DNA of 64,000 bases from a virus, in the IMG/VR virus record IMGVR_UViG_3300005826_000294, positions 124,001 through 188,000 of that record; one strand, written 5' to 3'. A model generated the notes under the pieces. The model searched no databases. It was given only the letters and a program-made list of their open reading frames with translations, and had not been told where the DNA came from. Positions 1 to 9,590 of the stretch are shown here, piece after piece; within the stretch, counting starts at the first letter, position 1; each line of letters begins with the position of its first letter. A program made the translations under genes and the position numbers.

Positions 1-875
1 AGTTCATTTGGGACGGATAATGATAAACCCAAAACATTACTTCGTCTTTCACTACGATACTCTGAATTTACAACTGGAGGAACAGTACTATCTAATCTTT
101 CATTTTCTTCTTTATATGTTCCAACAACATATTCTCTTCCATATTCATAAATAACTTGTCTATCTTCAACAAATGCTGGGTTTCTATATATTTTTCCTCC
201 AGTTTGTCCTTTTACTGATTCACCAAGTCCTCCAGATATATATGTAACTTGTTTGCTTGGATCCCAACCAATTTCTTCTAATGATTGCTCAGATTCAAGT
301 CTGGAAAGAAAATCTACAAAACTTTCTTCAACATCTTCTATTTTTACATCACGTCGAATAACACCAGAAGCCTTAATTCCATAAGGAGATATAGTATAAT
401 CTACAGGTGAAGAATGTTTTATGGAACAACGAAAACTATCACTTCCTCCACCAATTATAATTCCTTCTCCAAATTCATTATCTAAAACAATTTCTTCTAA
501 TTTATTACTATTATTTAATCTTATTTGAGATCCTGTTGGACCTTGTAATACAATCTCTCCCTGATCTAATGAAGGAAAACCCTGATCATCAAAATCAACT
601 TCAGAAATAGATGCTAAATCATCACTATAATATGCGTTTGTTGGAAGAATAGCAACAGGGAAATATGTTTTAAAAGCCCCCATAGTTAAAACAATAACAG
701 TTCCAATTTTTATTCCAACAAATATTCCAGAACCACCTTGATTTCCAAATGGATGCGGAATTGGGACTGTTGGCCCTGGATTATCATCATCTAACCATCT
801 CGTATGCATTATACCATCAGCATAATTCACACTTGATACAACAGCTCTTCTTGAAACCGCAGATGAATATCTCAT
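1..875 (-). CDS. Baseplate hub/spike-like protein with OB-fold-like N-terminus (partial)
   Basis: An open frame starts at ATG 875, directly after the stop of the preceding gene, and runs without a stop to the window edge (291 codons visible, C-terminus missing). Its first 60 residues contain DDDNPGPTVPIPHP followed by a Gly-rich strand and GIKIGTVIVL. This pattern resembles the OB-fold domain of gp5/VgrG-like hub and spike proteins. Later parts are hydrophilic, with GGKIYRNPAF and several acidic stretches. It follows a hub-like protein at the end of the sheath-tube-tape-measure series, where baseplate spike components normally lie. The OB-fold call rests on pattern only; a generic baseplate protein is the alternative. 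Confidence 0.6.
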   Translation of the reverse strand, partial: MRYSSAVSRRAVVSSVNYADGIMHTRWLDDDNPGPTVPIPHPFGNQGGSGIFVGIKIGTVIVLTMGAFKTYFPVAILPTNAYYSDDLASISEVDFDDQGFPSLDQGEIVLQGPTGSQIRLNNSNKLEEIVLDNEFGEGIIIGGGSDSFRCSIKHSSPVDYTISPYGIKASGVIRRDVKIEDVEESFVDFLSRLESEQSLEEIGWDPSKQVTYISGGLGESVKGQTGGKIYRNPAFVEDRQVIYEYGREYVVGTYKEENERLDSTVPPVVNSEYRSERRSNVLGLSLSVPNE

Positions 876-3800
876 TTAACTATTCCTTTTCCAACCACCA
901 ACTGGAGGTTGTCTAAGTCTAATTTCAATAACATTTTTCAATGTAGGATCAATTCCTCTTGTTTTTTGGCTTGCTACTAATCCAGATTTAAGGAAATTCT
1001 TCTCAGAAGTGGATAAATTTTTATATTCTTCTGATTGTCTAATATATGTGGAATCAATATATGCGGCATTAATTTGATAATCACCTATATTTTTATCAGA
1101 AGTGTTAATATTATTTGTATTAACAACATCTCCACGACCATCTGCTCCAACACCTCCAGATGGTTCTCCCGGAGCATAAGGACTATGAAACCAACTTCTT
1201 ATCCGACCTATACGAATATTTTGCTCATCTTTATCTCCACCATAAGCAATAAGATAAATTTTTGAAGATTCGGAAACTCTATTACTGAAATCTCTTTTTG
1301 CTATTGAGGCCGCTCGTTTTAATTCTTCAAAATTTCTATTTCCTCTTTGAGCTCCAAGTAAATCTGTATTATTTTTAGCAAAATCAACTACTCCTATAAT
1401 AGTATCCTCTGGAGGAATATCTCTTCTCATTCTATATGCCGTATGAGTTCTACCTTTTGTAACTAAACCTTTACCAATAACATCTAATGGTGTAGGAATA
1501 TATTCTCCCGGAGAATGACCATATGTTAATTTAAGAGTTGTATTAAAACTACCATTATAATTAAATGAGTGTTGCACGGACTCTACATAATATAACATAT
1601 TTCTATGAGTAATATAAACAACATCTCCAAGTTGATAAAATTCATTTCCTATTAATGTAACAGTTCCAGTTATAGTATTTTTTCTTTGTCTAGAAAGTAA
1701 CATAACAGCATATGGAGCACATTGTAATTCAGCACTCCAAAAAAATGGTTTTTCAAAACTTTTTTCAGTTCTCCAACCATATTGTCTCCATAAATCAAAA
1801 TCTGTTCCAAATGCCGTATATACTGGAATATTTGCTAAACTTCCTTTTTCTCCAACAAGTGGTTCTGTCCCATTAACCGAAACACTCGTCATATTTGGTG
1901 GTTTTTCTGTAAATGTTGCTGATATAATATGTTCATCCTTAATTACAAATCTTTCTCCAGACATATGACCTAAAACATTTTTAGTATCATCTTCAACTAA
2001 TTGATCATATATCATATCTAGTTTCTTAAAATTAGAATCTACAAGTCCTTGATCTGTAAAAGCAACTTTTCCAGAACTCATATCTCCAACTTGAATATTT
2101 TGTTCTAATATTTTATCTAATAAAAGTAATAACTTAGACCTTCTACTTATAATATTAGAAATATTTGATATAATATTAGCAGCATCGGATGAAGGAGTTC
2201 TCTGTCCATTTCTAGAAACTCCAATTTTTGCTTTACTATATTCTGGAATACTTGATAATTTTGTCCCTCTTAATCTAACTAATTTTTCTCTAGCATCATT
2301 ATATAAATCTTCATTACCAATAGTGGTATTACTAGTAAGATCTCCTTCAAAAGTTCGTTTTTGTAGATTTACCTGACTTCTTGCCGTAAAAGCTCCACCT
2401 CTAACTCCCTTACTTAATTGAATATTTTTATTTGCCTGAGAAACCGTTGCTTGAAGAGATTTTCTCTCTTGTGGTGTTTGTGCGAAATTTCGCCCAGCAA
2501 TCTCAGATAATGAATTAAAGTTAGCAATAACAAAAATATCTCTTGTGTTCTCTCCATCACTTAAAAGTTTTTGAGTATCAGCAACTGTTTTATATCCTAA
2601 TAAAGCACCATTTAATACTATTTCTGTTTCAAGTGTAATGATCTCTCTAAGTATAGATTGTTCTCTGCTTAAAAATAGATTTTTCAAAAAATCTGGAAGA
2701 ACATCAATTCCAGAAGATTTCGCCATAGAAAATAAATTATTAAAAACAGATGCTGGAGTTCTATTATATTGAGGAGGACGAAAAACTATATGACCCTGAG
2801 AATTACAAAAAATCTCAAAATTAAGAGTTTCAGCAACCGATTTACATATGCTAAGAACATCCTGCCATGAACTTTTCCAAAGATCAGGAGATTGCTGTTC
2901 TTTAAACTTCAATACAAATGCTTGGATATCATAATCTTTATCATATTCATCGGAAATAATTAAATAGTTACGGTCCCTATTTCGTATAATATCTTCTCGT
3001 CTTCTAAGAGAAGCATGTCTTAACCTATCACCAAATAATTTATAATCTTTCCCATTTCCTAATAAATCAAGAGTAATATCATTTCCAGCGATAAATAATA
3101 CGCTTCCTTTTAGTTTTTCGTCTTTATCTTTTTCATATCCACTAATTTCTTTATCAATTTGATCAATAGATTCATTAAGAGATTCTATTTTAGAATTTAA
3201 AGCTCTTGCTATTCTTTTATCACTTGATTTAGAAATTGCTAAAAATTTATCTTCTAATTCCGCCAATTCTGTTCTAAGTTGTGTTAATCTTGAAGATGAT
3301 CCACTAAGTTGTCTTTGAACTTTTAAACCATCAGCAAAAGTTTTAGGATTAATATCATAAGTTTTAAATGGAGAAAAACCTCCTTGAACAATATTAACTG
3401 ATCTTTGAACATCTAAAAATGTATGAAAGTATTGTTTATAATCATTGTAAGTAGTATCTGCAGAAAAAGAACCAGAATTAAGAGCGGTTTGAACAAATCT
3501 TACGGGATCATATGGATGTCCAGTTACTAATAAACTAATAACATTAGCTGCATCCATATTATCAAATGGAGTGTTTGAGGAATATTGACCAATTTCTCTT
3601 CTTAATTGATTATAACTTACAACAGTCCCATCTTTTGGATCCGTTGTAGCCATGTTATAAGTAGCAGTTATAATTCCAGGTTTCCATCTATAAACCAACC
3701 CAGGGGCATGTTGAAATAAAGTAACAAGGTTTCCACCAGTCTGTTGAATATCTTGAGCTGCATCATTTTCTGTTTTTACCTGAATTCCAATTTTTGCCCC

Positions 3801-5582
3801 AGTATCGAAATATACTTTTGCTTCACCATTAAGAATTTTTTTATTCGCGTCCGACCATTCAGGTTTTCCCTTTGGTAATCCAGTTGCAGGATCAGTACTT
3901 ATATTAAATGGAGTTAAAGGATCATATACTATACCCTGAACCTGTTGTAAAGATGGAGATTGATTAAATCGTGATAAAGAAAGCCATTCCATATTGCTAT
4001 TACAAGAAACAGATAATATAAATTTACCAGAATTAGCATTATATTTATCCGTTACATTATTAACAACTCCACCAAAAACTTGAATTCCTCCCTCCCCACT
4101 TCCCTGTAAAGTTCTTAACACTTTGAAATGTTTAAATTTCATATGCTGACCTTCACGTTCCCATTCTATTCTTAATAAATCATCATCTACTTGTGCTTCA
4201 TTTTGTAATCCAAGAATGTTTCCAGTAGCATTAAGAGATCCGGATATAGTAGCTAAATTAAATTTTTCATTAGGATCTTCTATATTTCCAGTTTCTCCTA
4301 ATCTTCTTGTCCCACCATCTATAAAAATATGAACAGAATCAAGAGGTTGAATAATAGATTTTCCCATATGATAAAGTCTCATTTTTTCTCTAGCATATTT
4401 TATCTGTTCTTTTGACTCTTGAGATTTCACTCCACCAATACCATTAAGAAAATTCTTACGCATAGCAAATTCATAATTTTTTAAATTAGTTAAAACAGAT
4501 TTAAATAAAGTTTCCTCTACACTATTAAGAGTGTGTGGTTCTGGAATATCATCCAAATTGTCTTCTGTAATTTCAAAACCAATAGCATCAATTACAGCAG
4601 AAACTCCATAATTGCTTCCAACACCTACGGAAAATGTAATAGCACTTTTACCATTTGCTTCTCTTTCTTTTTGTAATTGAGCATCAGATGCTTGAGATGT
4701 TGTTAAAGATAATCCAGCCGCACTACTAATAGCATCAACAAATCCAGAAAGAGCAGTATCTCTTAAAGCCATTTCAATATCTTGTTCTGTAACAATTAAT
4801 ATTCTATAAGGATCTTCAATATTAAAAGATGCAGAACCACTTCCATTTATATCAAGATTTGTATTAACATCTGAAATAGCAGTTATTTCAAAAATACCAT
4901 TTCCTGGACCAAGTTCTTCTATAATGGGAAAACTACTATCAACATGATATGTTGTTATATCTGGAGGTTGTCTATCAGCTTGGGCTCTTTGTAACTGCAT
5001 AGCTGAAGTAAAATAATCTATTTGCCCTAATTCTTCGCTGGATGTTGATATTAAAGATGCTAAAATTAAACCAGGACTCATTCCTAATTCTTCTAAACGT
5101 TTAATTTTTGTTAATCTTTCATATAAAGCCATCGCTTCACATTTAGATGCAGTTAATCTTTTAATGGCTCTTAATAACCATTTTTCTGCTGGGTCCATTA
5201 ATGTTGGATCATATAGATGCTGTAATCCTGAAAAAGCTCTTTTTTTAATAATAACACTTGTTTGAGGAGATTGGCTATATGTTTGCCTAACATTCGCTTC
5301 TTCTAATGGAGAAACTTCTCCACCTTGAACGTTTCCTCCAGGAATTGCTTGACGGCCATCTCCAACAAAACTTGGATCAAATTGTTCTTGATTTGACCCT
5401 CCAGTTAATTTATCAATAACATTATTTATATCACTTTGTATAGCCTGAAAGGATGTTTTTCTTCCCCTATCTCTGTTTGGTTGTGGAAAACCTGGAATAC
5501 CAATAGCATCACCAAAATCACCTAAAATATTAAGTGTTTTGTCATCAGATAAACTTGGTTGTGTAGTCAAAATAATAGACAT
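876..5582 (-). CDS. Large baseplate/tail hub structural protein
   Basis: 1568 residues, no signal peptide. Around residues 905-940 there is a block containing ETLNFEIFCNSQGHIVFRPP, typical of gp27/gp44/late-control-D-like tail hub proteins (peptide segment followed by a strand-turn-strand with a conserved G and FRP). A charged coiled coil spans roughly residues 760-825. The C-terminal part carries a beta-rich domain near NEFYQLGDVVYITHRN that resembles hub OB/beta domains. The start overlaps the upstream gene's stop by one base. Position after the tape measure and a small tail protein fits a central hub role. The length is much greater than classical hubs, so extra domains are fused. Exact function inferred, not proven. 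Confidence 0.6.
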   Translation of the reverse strand: MSIILTTQPSLSDDKTLNILGDFGDAIGIPGFPQPNRDRGRKTSFQAIQSDINNVIDKLTGGSNQEQFDPSFVGDGRQAIPGGNVQGGEVSPLEEANVRQTYSQSPQTSVIIKKRAFSGLQHLYDPTLMDPAEKWLLRAIKRLTASKCEAMALYERLTKIKRLEELGMSPGLILASLISTSSEELGQIDYFTSAMQLQRAQADRQPPDITTYHVDSSFPIIEELGPGNGIFEITAISDVNTNLDINGSGSASFNIEDPYRILIVTEQDIEMALRDTALSGFVDAISSAAGLSLTTSQASDAQLQKEREANGKSAITFSVGVGSNYGVSAVIDAIGFEITEDNLDDIPEPHTLNSVEETLFKSVLTNLKNYEFAMRKNFLNGIGGVKSQESKEQIKYAREKMRLYHMGKSIIQPLDSVHIFIDGGTRRLGETGNIEDPNEKFNLATISGSLNATGNILGLQNEAQVDDDLLRIEWEREGQHMKFKHFKVLRTLQGSGEGGIQVFGGVVNNVTDKYNANSGKFILSVSCNSNMEWLSLSRFNQSPSLQQVQGIVYDPLTPFNISTDPATGLPKGKPEWSDANKKILNGEAKVYFDTGAKIGIQVKTENDAAQDIQQTGGNLVTLFQHAPGLVYRWKPGIITATYNMATTDPKDGTVVSYNQLRREIGQYSSNTPFDNMDAANVISLLVTGHPYDPVRFVQTALNSGSFSADTTYNDYKQYFHTFLDVQRSVNIVQGGFSPFKTYDINPKTFADGLKVQRQLSGSSSRLTQLRTELAELEDKFLAISKSSDKRIARALNSKIESLNESIDQIDKEISGYEKDKDEKLKGSVLFIAGNDITLDLLGNGKDYKLFGDRLRHASLRRREDIIRNRDRNYLIISDEYDKDYDIQAFVLKFKEQQSPDLWKSSWQDVLSICKSVAETLNFEIFCNSQGHIVFRPPQYNRTPASVFNNLFSMAKSSGIDVLPDFLKNLFLSREQSILREIITLETEIVLNGALLGYKTVADTQKLLSDGENTRDIFVIANFNSLSEIAGRNFAQTPQERKSLQATVSQANKNIQLSKGVRGGAFTARSQVNLQKRTFEGDLTSNTTIGNEDLYNDAREKLVRLRGTKLSSIPEYSKAKIGVSRNGQRTPSSDAANIISNISNIISRRSKLLLLLDKILEQNIQVGDMSSGKVAFTDQGLVDSNFKKLDMIYDQLVEDDTKNVLGHMSGERFVIKDEHIISATFTEKPPNMTSVSVNGTEPLVGEKGSLANIPVYTAFGTDFDLWRQYGWRTEKSFEKPFFWSAELQCAPYAVMLLSRQRKNTITGTVTLIGNEFYQLGDVVYITHRNMLYYVESVQHSFNYNGSFNTTLKLTYGHSPGEYIPTPLDVIGKGLVTKGRTHTAYRMRRDIPPEDTIIGVVDFAKNNTDLLGAQRGNRNFEELKRAASIAKRDFSNRVSESSKIYLIAYGGDKDEQNIRIGRIRSWFHSPYAPGEPSGGVGADGRGDVVNTNNINTSDKNIGDYQINAAYIDSTYIRQSEEYKNLSTSEKNFLKSGLVASQKTRGIDPTLKNVIEIRLRQPPVGGWKRNS

Positions 5583-6367
5583 TATTCCTTCTCTCCTCCA
5601 AAACTTAATGGAGTGTTTTTAGAATCAGATTTATAATAACTCTTTGGTTTTCCTGAATCTGGATCAAAAATAGCGGCTTCACGTTGCCAAGGCATGATAT
5701 TTGATCTAACTCCTCTTCTATCTAGAACTGTGAATGATAATGTGTAATTATAAACACCAACACCATTATTTACTGATTCTTGAACATCAAAACTATTAAA
5801 ATACCCCTTAAAAACCCATCCTTGAAAATACATTTCTACTGAAACAGCAAGAGATCCTAATGTTGGGAGTGTTGATGGAGATGAATTACCTCCAAGAAGA
5901 CCAGTTATTAAACCACCAGTTACATTACCAGCAAAATCTCCTCCAGATTGTTGTGCTCCCGCTCCTATAAGTCCAGCAATGTTTCCTCCAACAGAAAAAG
6001 CATTTACCCTATCTGCCAACATTTGAGCTACTTGTTGAAATGAATCCTGTTCTGCTCTATAAACCTTTCTAAGAATATTAATACCTTCTATTCCAGATGC
6101 TCCAGTATTTCCTTGTAATCTTATATCTATTAATTCTTCCCCCCAATATTGTATAACATACCCACCTTTTGTTCTTTGTTTTTGAATAATTTTTTTTTCT
6201 GAAATATTCATTTGCTGAGGATTAATATACATATCTACAAAACCCAATCCTGGAACTCTCCAACGAATAAGCTGACGGGATTTCCTTCCTTTTGGTGTTT
6301 GAGGATTATTTGCTATAATATCTGGAAGTTGTAAATTGCCTTCTCTACTATTATATTCACTAGCCAT
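5582..6367 (-). CDS. Tail/baseplate structural protein (tube-to-hub adaptor candidate)
   Basis: 261 residues. The N-terminal half contains IRWRVPGLGFVDMYINPQQM and a following KGGYVIQYWGEEL. This layout (short beta strands, INPQ, then YWGEEL) is familiar from small contractile-tail proteins located between tape measure and hub, some of which carry LysM-like domains. A Gly/Ala-rich segment (about residues 120-165) links to a beta-rich C-terminus with MYFQGWVFKGYFNSFDVQES, resembling tail-tube-like folds. One-base overlaps on both sides indicate translational coupling within the tail operon. I cannot assign a precise T4 equivalent. Confidence 0.55.
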   Translation of the reverse strand: MASEYNSREGNLQLPDIIANNPQTPKGRKSRQLIRWRVPGLGFVDMYINPQQMNISEKKIIQKQRTKGGYVIQYWGEELIDIRLQGNTGASGIEGINILRKVYRAEQDSFQQVAQMLADRVNAFSVGGNIAGLIGAGAQQSGGDFAGNVTGGLITGLLGGNSSPSTLPTLGSLAVSVEMYFQGWVFKGYFNSFDVQESVNNGVGVYNYTLSFTVLDRRGVRSNIMPWQREAAIFDPDSGKPKSYYKSDSKNTPLSFGGEKE

Positions 6368-8610
6368 TATTCTCTCCTATCAGCATTTAAAGCTTGTGGA
6401 AGAACCTCTCCTAGAACTTCCATAATTGTTTTATGAACTTTCTTATCATCAGAATCAACTTTTATTACTATTTCTGATTCTGTTCTAGTAACTAACATAT
6501 TTGGGTTCTCTTGTTTTATAACATTTTCTTCTATATTCCTTGTTGTTTTAATATTCTCCATAACGGCTGGACTTGTATTAATAATATCTCTGTTTGATGA
6601 AGAATTAGCAATTTTTTCTAATGCTACAGAAAGATTTGGATCATTTATACCAGTCATCCCTCTTGGCATCATTGCTAAAGTTTGAGTTTTAGGAAGAAGA
6701 TCTCCAGCTCCTGTGGGAAGTCTCTCATTTGATAATCTATCAACTCCCATAAGTCCTTCAAGTATGTAATTTGCGGAGGTTTTTTCTAATTCTATTGGTC
6801 TTGATCCCATATTAAGTTCATTTTGAAAAGTTCTAGCAGGACCAGAAAATCTTCTAAAATCTGTCCCATATCCTCTAAGACCTTCTTTTGTTGCATCTAT
6901 AGCGGCAGGCATGTTTCCAGCTAATTTTAAAGCCCTTGCAGATCCAAGTTTTAAAGATGGTGTTTCTGTAATAGAAGTTGGTTCTAGACCTCCTCCACGA
7001 ACACCCATTCCAAGTCTATTAAATCCTTTTAAATCACTTTGTATGTTCGATAAAATACTATTACTTTGAGATATTCTTTCTCCCAATGCCCGTTCCATCT
7101 TTTCAATAGAAGTAACAGTATTTGCCTGAACATCAGTTCCACGTTTCATTAAATCATTTAATTGACGACTTCCATCGATACGAGATATTCCTCCTTGTTC
7201 AACTCCCTTTAATGTTTCTAATACTCTATTTTGTTGTTCTGTATTCGTAATACCCGCTAATTTTCCAAGCATTTGTCTTTGAAGAACAAACTGCATTTCA
7301 AGTTGAGGATTATTGGCAGCCTGTTCTAATGTTAGAATTTGTCCACCACCAAATCTCGCAATACTAGAAGTAAGAGATTCTAAATTTTTCTCTAATCCAC
7401 CGGGACTTCGCATAGCTAATTCCATTTTAAGACCACCACCAAGAGCTGTTGCTCCCTGAAACATTCCGCTCATCATCCCAATAAAAGCACGATTTTGAAT
7501 ACTCATATTAGCAATTCCAGTTGTAACTTGATTTACTATATTACCAACTTCATTGGCCGCGACACCTCCAGCAGTTAATGAAGAAGCAAATTGTTTCCAT
7601 ATGTTAGTGGCCAAACTAGCATTACTTCCAAATATCCCCATTGAACTACTGGCTTTCATAATTTGTTCAGAAGCCATAGTAGCAGGCATAAAACCTTCTT
7701 TAATAGCTCCATGCATCTCACCCAACATATTAATCATACTTTCACCACTACGATTTAATTGTGTATATGCTTGTTGTTGTATGTTTGAAGCATTTTCAGT
7801 ACTAAGTCCCCAAGCTTTCATTCCAACTTGAGCTAATTGACTAATAGTTATTTGTTTATCTTGAATATAATTATAATTAACTAAAGCAGCATTAGCGGTT
7901 TTTAAAGCATCAGGTATAAATCTAACTTGATCGTTATATTTTTTTGTTTCTTCAAGTCCAAGTCCAAGAGCCATAGCACTAGCTCTCATTCTTTCTGGAA
8001 ACTTTTCTGCTTCAGCATCTGCTTGACCAATACTTTTCCCAAGAGACATAAAATTAAATCGTGCTAGATTTTGAACTTCCAAATTATCTCTTAAACTTTG
8101 ATTCAGACCAGAAAAAATTCCTGTAGAAAAACCTTTAAAATCTTTCATAGGACTTACCATGTCACGAACCATTGAAAAATGATTTAAGGCCATAAGTCCT
8201 ACATTTTCTTTAAGTCCTTCACCGACAGATCTTAATCCAGGCAGTAAATTGCTCATTAAAGATTTTCCAGTATTTACTATCTTATTGATAAAAATACTCA
8301 TTTCACCACTAGCATCTGAACCTTTTTTCTTAAAATTTTCTAAATCTCCTAGTAAATTTCCAAAAGGAATAGCGTTAATTTTATCTCGTAAATCATTAGA
8401 TGTAGATGCAACTTTCCCTAAAGTTTCTTCAATTTGTTTGAATTTTATAGTATTTTGCTCACCAGCCACAGCCATTTGTTTTAGAGCATCTTTAAGACCA
8501 GAGGCTTTTTGTGTTAGAATATCTAATAAAGATTGTAAGTTTCCAAGATTTTTAACATTAGAAGCCTGTTCTAATAGTTTTGATATTGATTCAAGATCTA
8601 CTTCAGCCAT
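6367..8610 (-). CDS. Tape-measure-like tail protein
   Basis: 747 residues, almost entirely predicted helical and rich in Ala, Gly, Met, Asn and Gln, with heptad-like stretches in the first 100 residues and moderately hydrophobic segments around residues 110-170 and 360-400. This composition and its place immediately after the tail chaperone frameshift pair are those of tape measure proteins, which fix tail length and are chaperoned by the two preceding products. At about 1.5 angstrom per residue it would predict a tail of roughly 110 nm. No lysozyme or peptidase motif is visible. It starts 10 bases after the chaperone stop. Confidence 0.7.
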   Translation of the reverse strand: MAEVDLESISKLLEQASNVKNLGNLQSLLDILTQKASGLKDALKQMAVAGEQNTIKFKQIEETLGKVASTSNDLRDKINAIPFGNLLGDLENFKKKGSDASGEMSIFINKIVNTGKSLMSNLLPGLRSVGEGLKENVGLMALNHFSMVRDMVSPMKDFKGFSTGIFSGLNQSLRDNLEVQNLARFNFMSLGKSIGQADAEAEKFPERMRASAMALGLGLEETKKYNDQVRFIPDALKTANAALVNYNYIQDKQITISQLAQVGMKAWGLSTENASNIQQQAYTQLNRSGESMINMLGEMHGAIKEGFMPATMASEQIMKASSSMGIFGSNASLATNIWKQFASSLTAGGVAANEVGNIVNQVTTGIANMSIQNRAFIGMMSGMFQGATALGGGLKMELAMRSPGGLEKNLESLTSSIARFGGGQILTLEQAANNPQLEMQFVLQRQMLGKLAGITNTEQQNRVLETLKGVEQGGISRIDGSRQLNDLMKRGTDVQANTVTSIEKMERALGERISQSNSILSNIQSDLKGFNRLGMGVRGGGLEPTSITETPSLKLGSARALKLAGNMPAAIDATKEGLRGYGTDFRRFSGPARTFQNELNMGSRPIELEKTSANYILEGLMGVDRLSNERLPTGAGDLLPKTQTLAMMPRGMTGINDPNLSVALEKIANSSSNRDIINTSPAVMENIKTTRNIEENVIKQENPNMLVTRTESEIVIKVDSDDKKVHKTIMEVLGEVLPQALNADRRE

Positions 8611-8620
8611 TTAAAAAACC

Positions 8621-8962
8621 TCACTCGAAGGGTGTATATTTTATATCATCAAAATCCATATCAACAATTTGAGAGTATTGGGAAGATTCTCTTTCTTGTT
8701 TAAGCATATCTAATACATCAAGTTCTTTCTTTTCATTAGGTAATCCTCTACCAAACATGTTTTCAACCATATTATTAAAATCTTCATCTGATGTTTCAAA
8801 AGAATTATCTCTTGCGTCTCTAACTTGTTGAACTCCCTCTGGATTTACAAAAATAGCATTATGTTCCGCTATATCTCTTAACATTTCAAATTGTTCTTTT
8901 TTATCCAAAAATATTTGAGTTTGATACCATAGAAGTTGAGCATCATTTAATTTTTCAAACAT
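8621..8962 (-). CDS. Tail assembly chaperone, frameshift extension (gpT-like part)
   Basis: The stretch from the first ATG encodes 113 acidic residues, but that ATG has no Shine-Dalgarno sequence. The same frame is open upstream through the stop codon of the preceding gene, adding about 24 residues that include SSHRLRWDLCKIYQKHVDDP. It therefore most likely is not an independent gene. It is the -1 frame extension of the 9031-9468 protein, joined at the run of seven A (coding strand) at 9034-9040, giving a 282-residue fusion. This reproduces the lambda G/GT arrangement, in which the long form links chaperone to tape measure. The tape measure follows directly. Confidence 0.75.
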   Translation of the reverse strand: MFEKLNDAQLLWYQTQIFLDKKEQFEMLRDIAEHNAIFVNPEGVQQVRDARDNSFETSDEDFNNMVENMFGRGLPNEKKELDVLDMLKQERESSQYSQIVDMDFDDIKYTPFE

Positions 8963-9030
8963 AGGATCATCAACATGTTTCTGATAAATCTTACAAAGGT
9001 CCCATCGGAGTCTATGTGATGATCCCTGTG

Positions 9031-9468
9031 CTATTTTTTTACTTGATCTAATCCAAATTGTTTATCACATCGTTCAGCAATATTAGCATATGATTCAAGT
9101 AATTTTGCGATTACGGGTGTTTGAAGAGAGGATATAATATCCGTTTTAATAGAAATTTGATTTCCAGAAGGTTTAGGATGAAGAGATTCAAGAGGTTGTC
9201 CATTAACGGATTCAACAGCAATCGCTAAAAGTTTTATATTAAAATTAAACATAGTTTCTTCATCTAATTCATTTTTTCCAAATTCTTTTGATAGTGATAT
9301 TCTTTCAGTCGCACTAAGAGATCTTATTGAAAACATTATACCACCAATCTCAACTTCTTCTTTAATACATCCAAGTTCTATTAAAGATTGTAAATCAGTC
9401 ATTTCTATTTTAGATTCTTCTTTTGTAGCACCAACAGTACCAAGAATTTTATGATTTAGTTCTATCAT
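9031..9468 (-). CDS. Tail assembly chaperone (gpG-like)
   Basis: 145 residues. The central region, IRSLSATERISLSKEF followed by LLAIAVESVNGQPL, has the pattern common to tail assembly chaperones (a helix with a basic-acidic start, then a conserved small-residue helix and NGxP turn). It ends in QVKK at the slippery run, so a minority of ribosomes should make the longer form. Translation starts at ATG 9468 behind an AGGAGAGG ribosome site 8 bases upstream. It lies downstream of a terminator (9556-9583) that separates it from the tail tube gene, which would keep chaperone levels below tube levels. Confidence 0.75.
   Translation of the reverse strand: MIELNHKILGTVGATKEESKIEMTDLQSLIELGCIKEEVEIGGIMFSIRSLSATERISLSKEFGKNELDEETMFNFNIKLLAIAVESVNGQPLESLHPKPSGNQISIKTDIISSLQTPVIAKLLESYANIAERCDKQFGLDQVKK
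9034..9040 (-). promoter_or_regulatory. Programmed -1 ribosomal frameshift slippery site
   Basis: On the coding (minus) strand the last codons of the upstream gene read GTA AAA AAA TAG, so seven consecutive A residues lie immediately before the stop. A one-base backward slip changes the next codons to ATA GCA and enters the open frame of the 8621-8962 segment. The A AAA AAA heptamer next to a stop is a classic slippery configuration, and tail chaperone genes are the standard place for it. No strong downstream pseudoknot was identified by eye. Confidence 0.75.
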
Positions 9469-9555
9469 TTTACATACCTCTCCTATTTACCTAAACGGCA
9501 TTTAAACTTAACAAAAATATGGAAATTTCTTTCTTGATTCATTATATTACCGGCA

Positions 9556-9583
9556 GGAAAAAGACCAAGAAATTATCTCGGTC
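9556..9583 (-). terminator. Rho-independent terminator after tail tube gene
   Basis: Read on the minus strand, GACCGAGA and TCTTGGTC form an 8-pair stem with one G-U, loop of five, followed by five U. It begins 7 bases after the tube stop codon. The 87 bases that follow, up to 9469, hold only an AT-rich leader and the strong ribosome site of the chaperone gene; an AATATAAT box there could be a weak promoter. Confidence 0.8.
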
Positions 9584-9590
9584 AATAATT

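Noticed and set aside
8249-8614. 121-codon plus-strand open frame opposite the tape measure gene
   Set aside because: It lies wholly antisense to a better-supported gene, has no ribosome site and its hydrophobic composition mirrors helical codons on the other strand.
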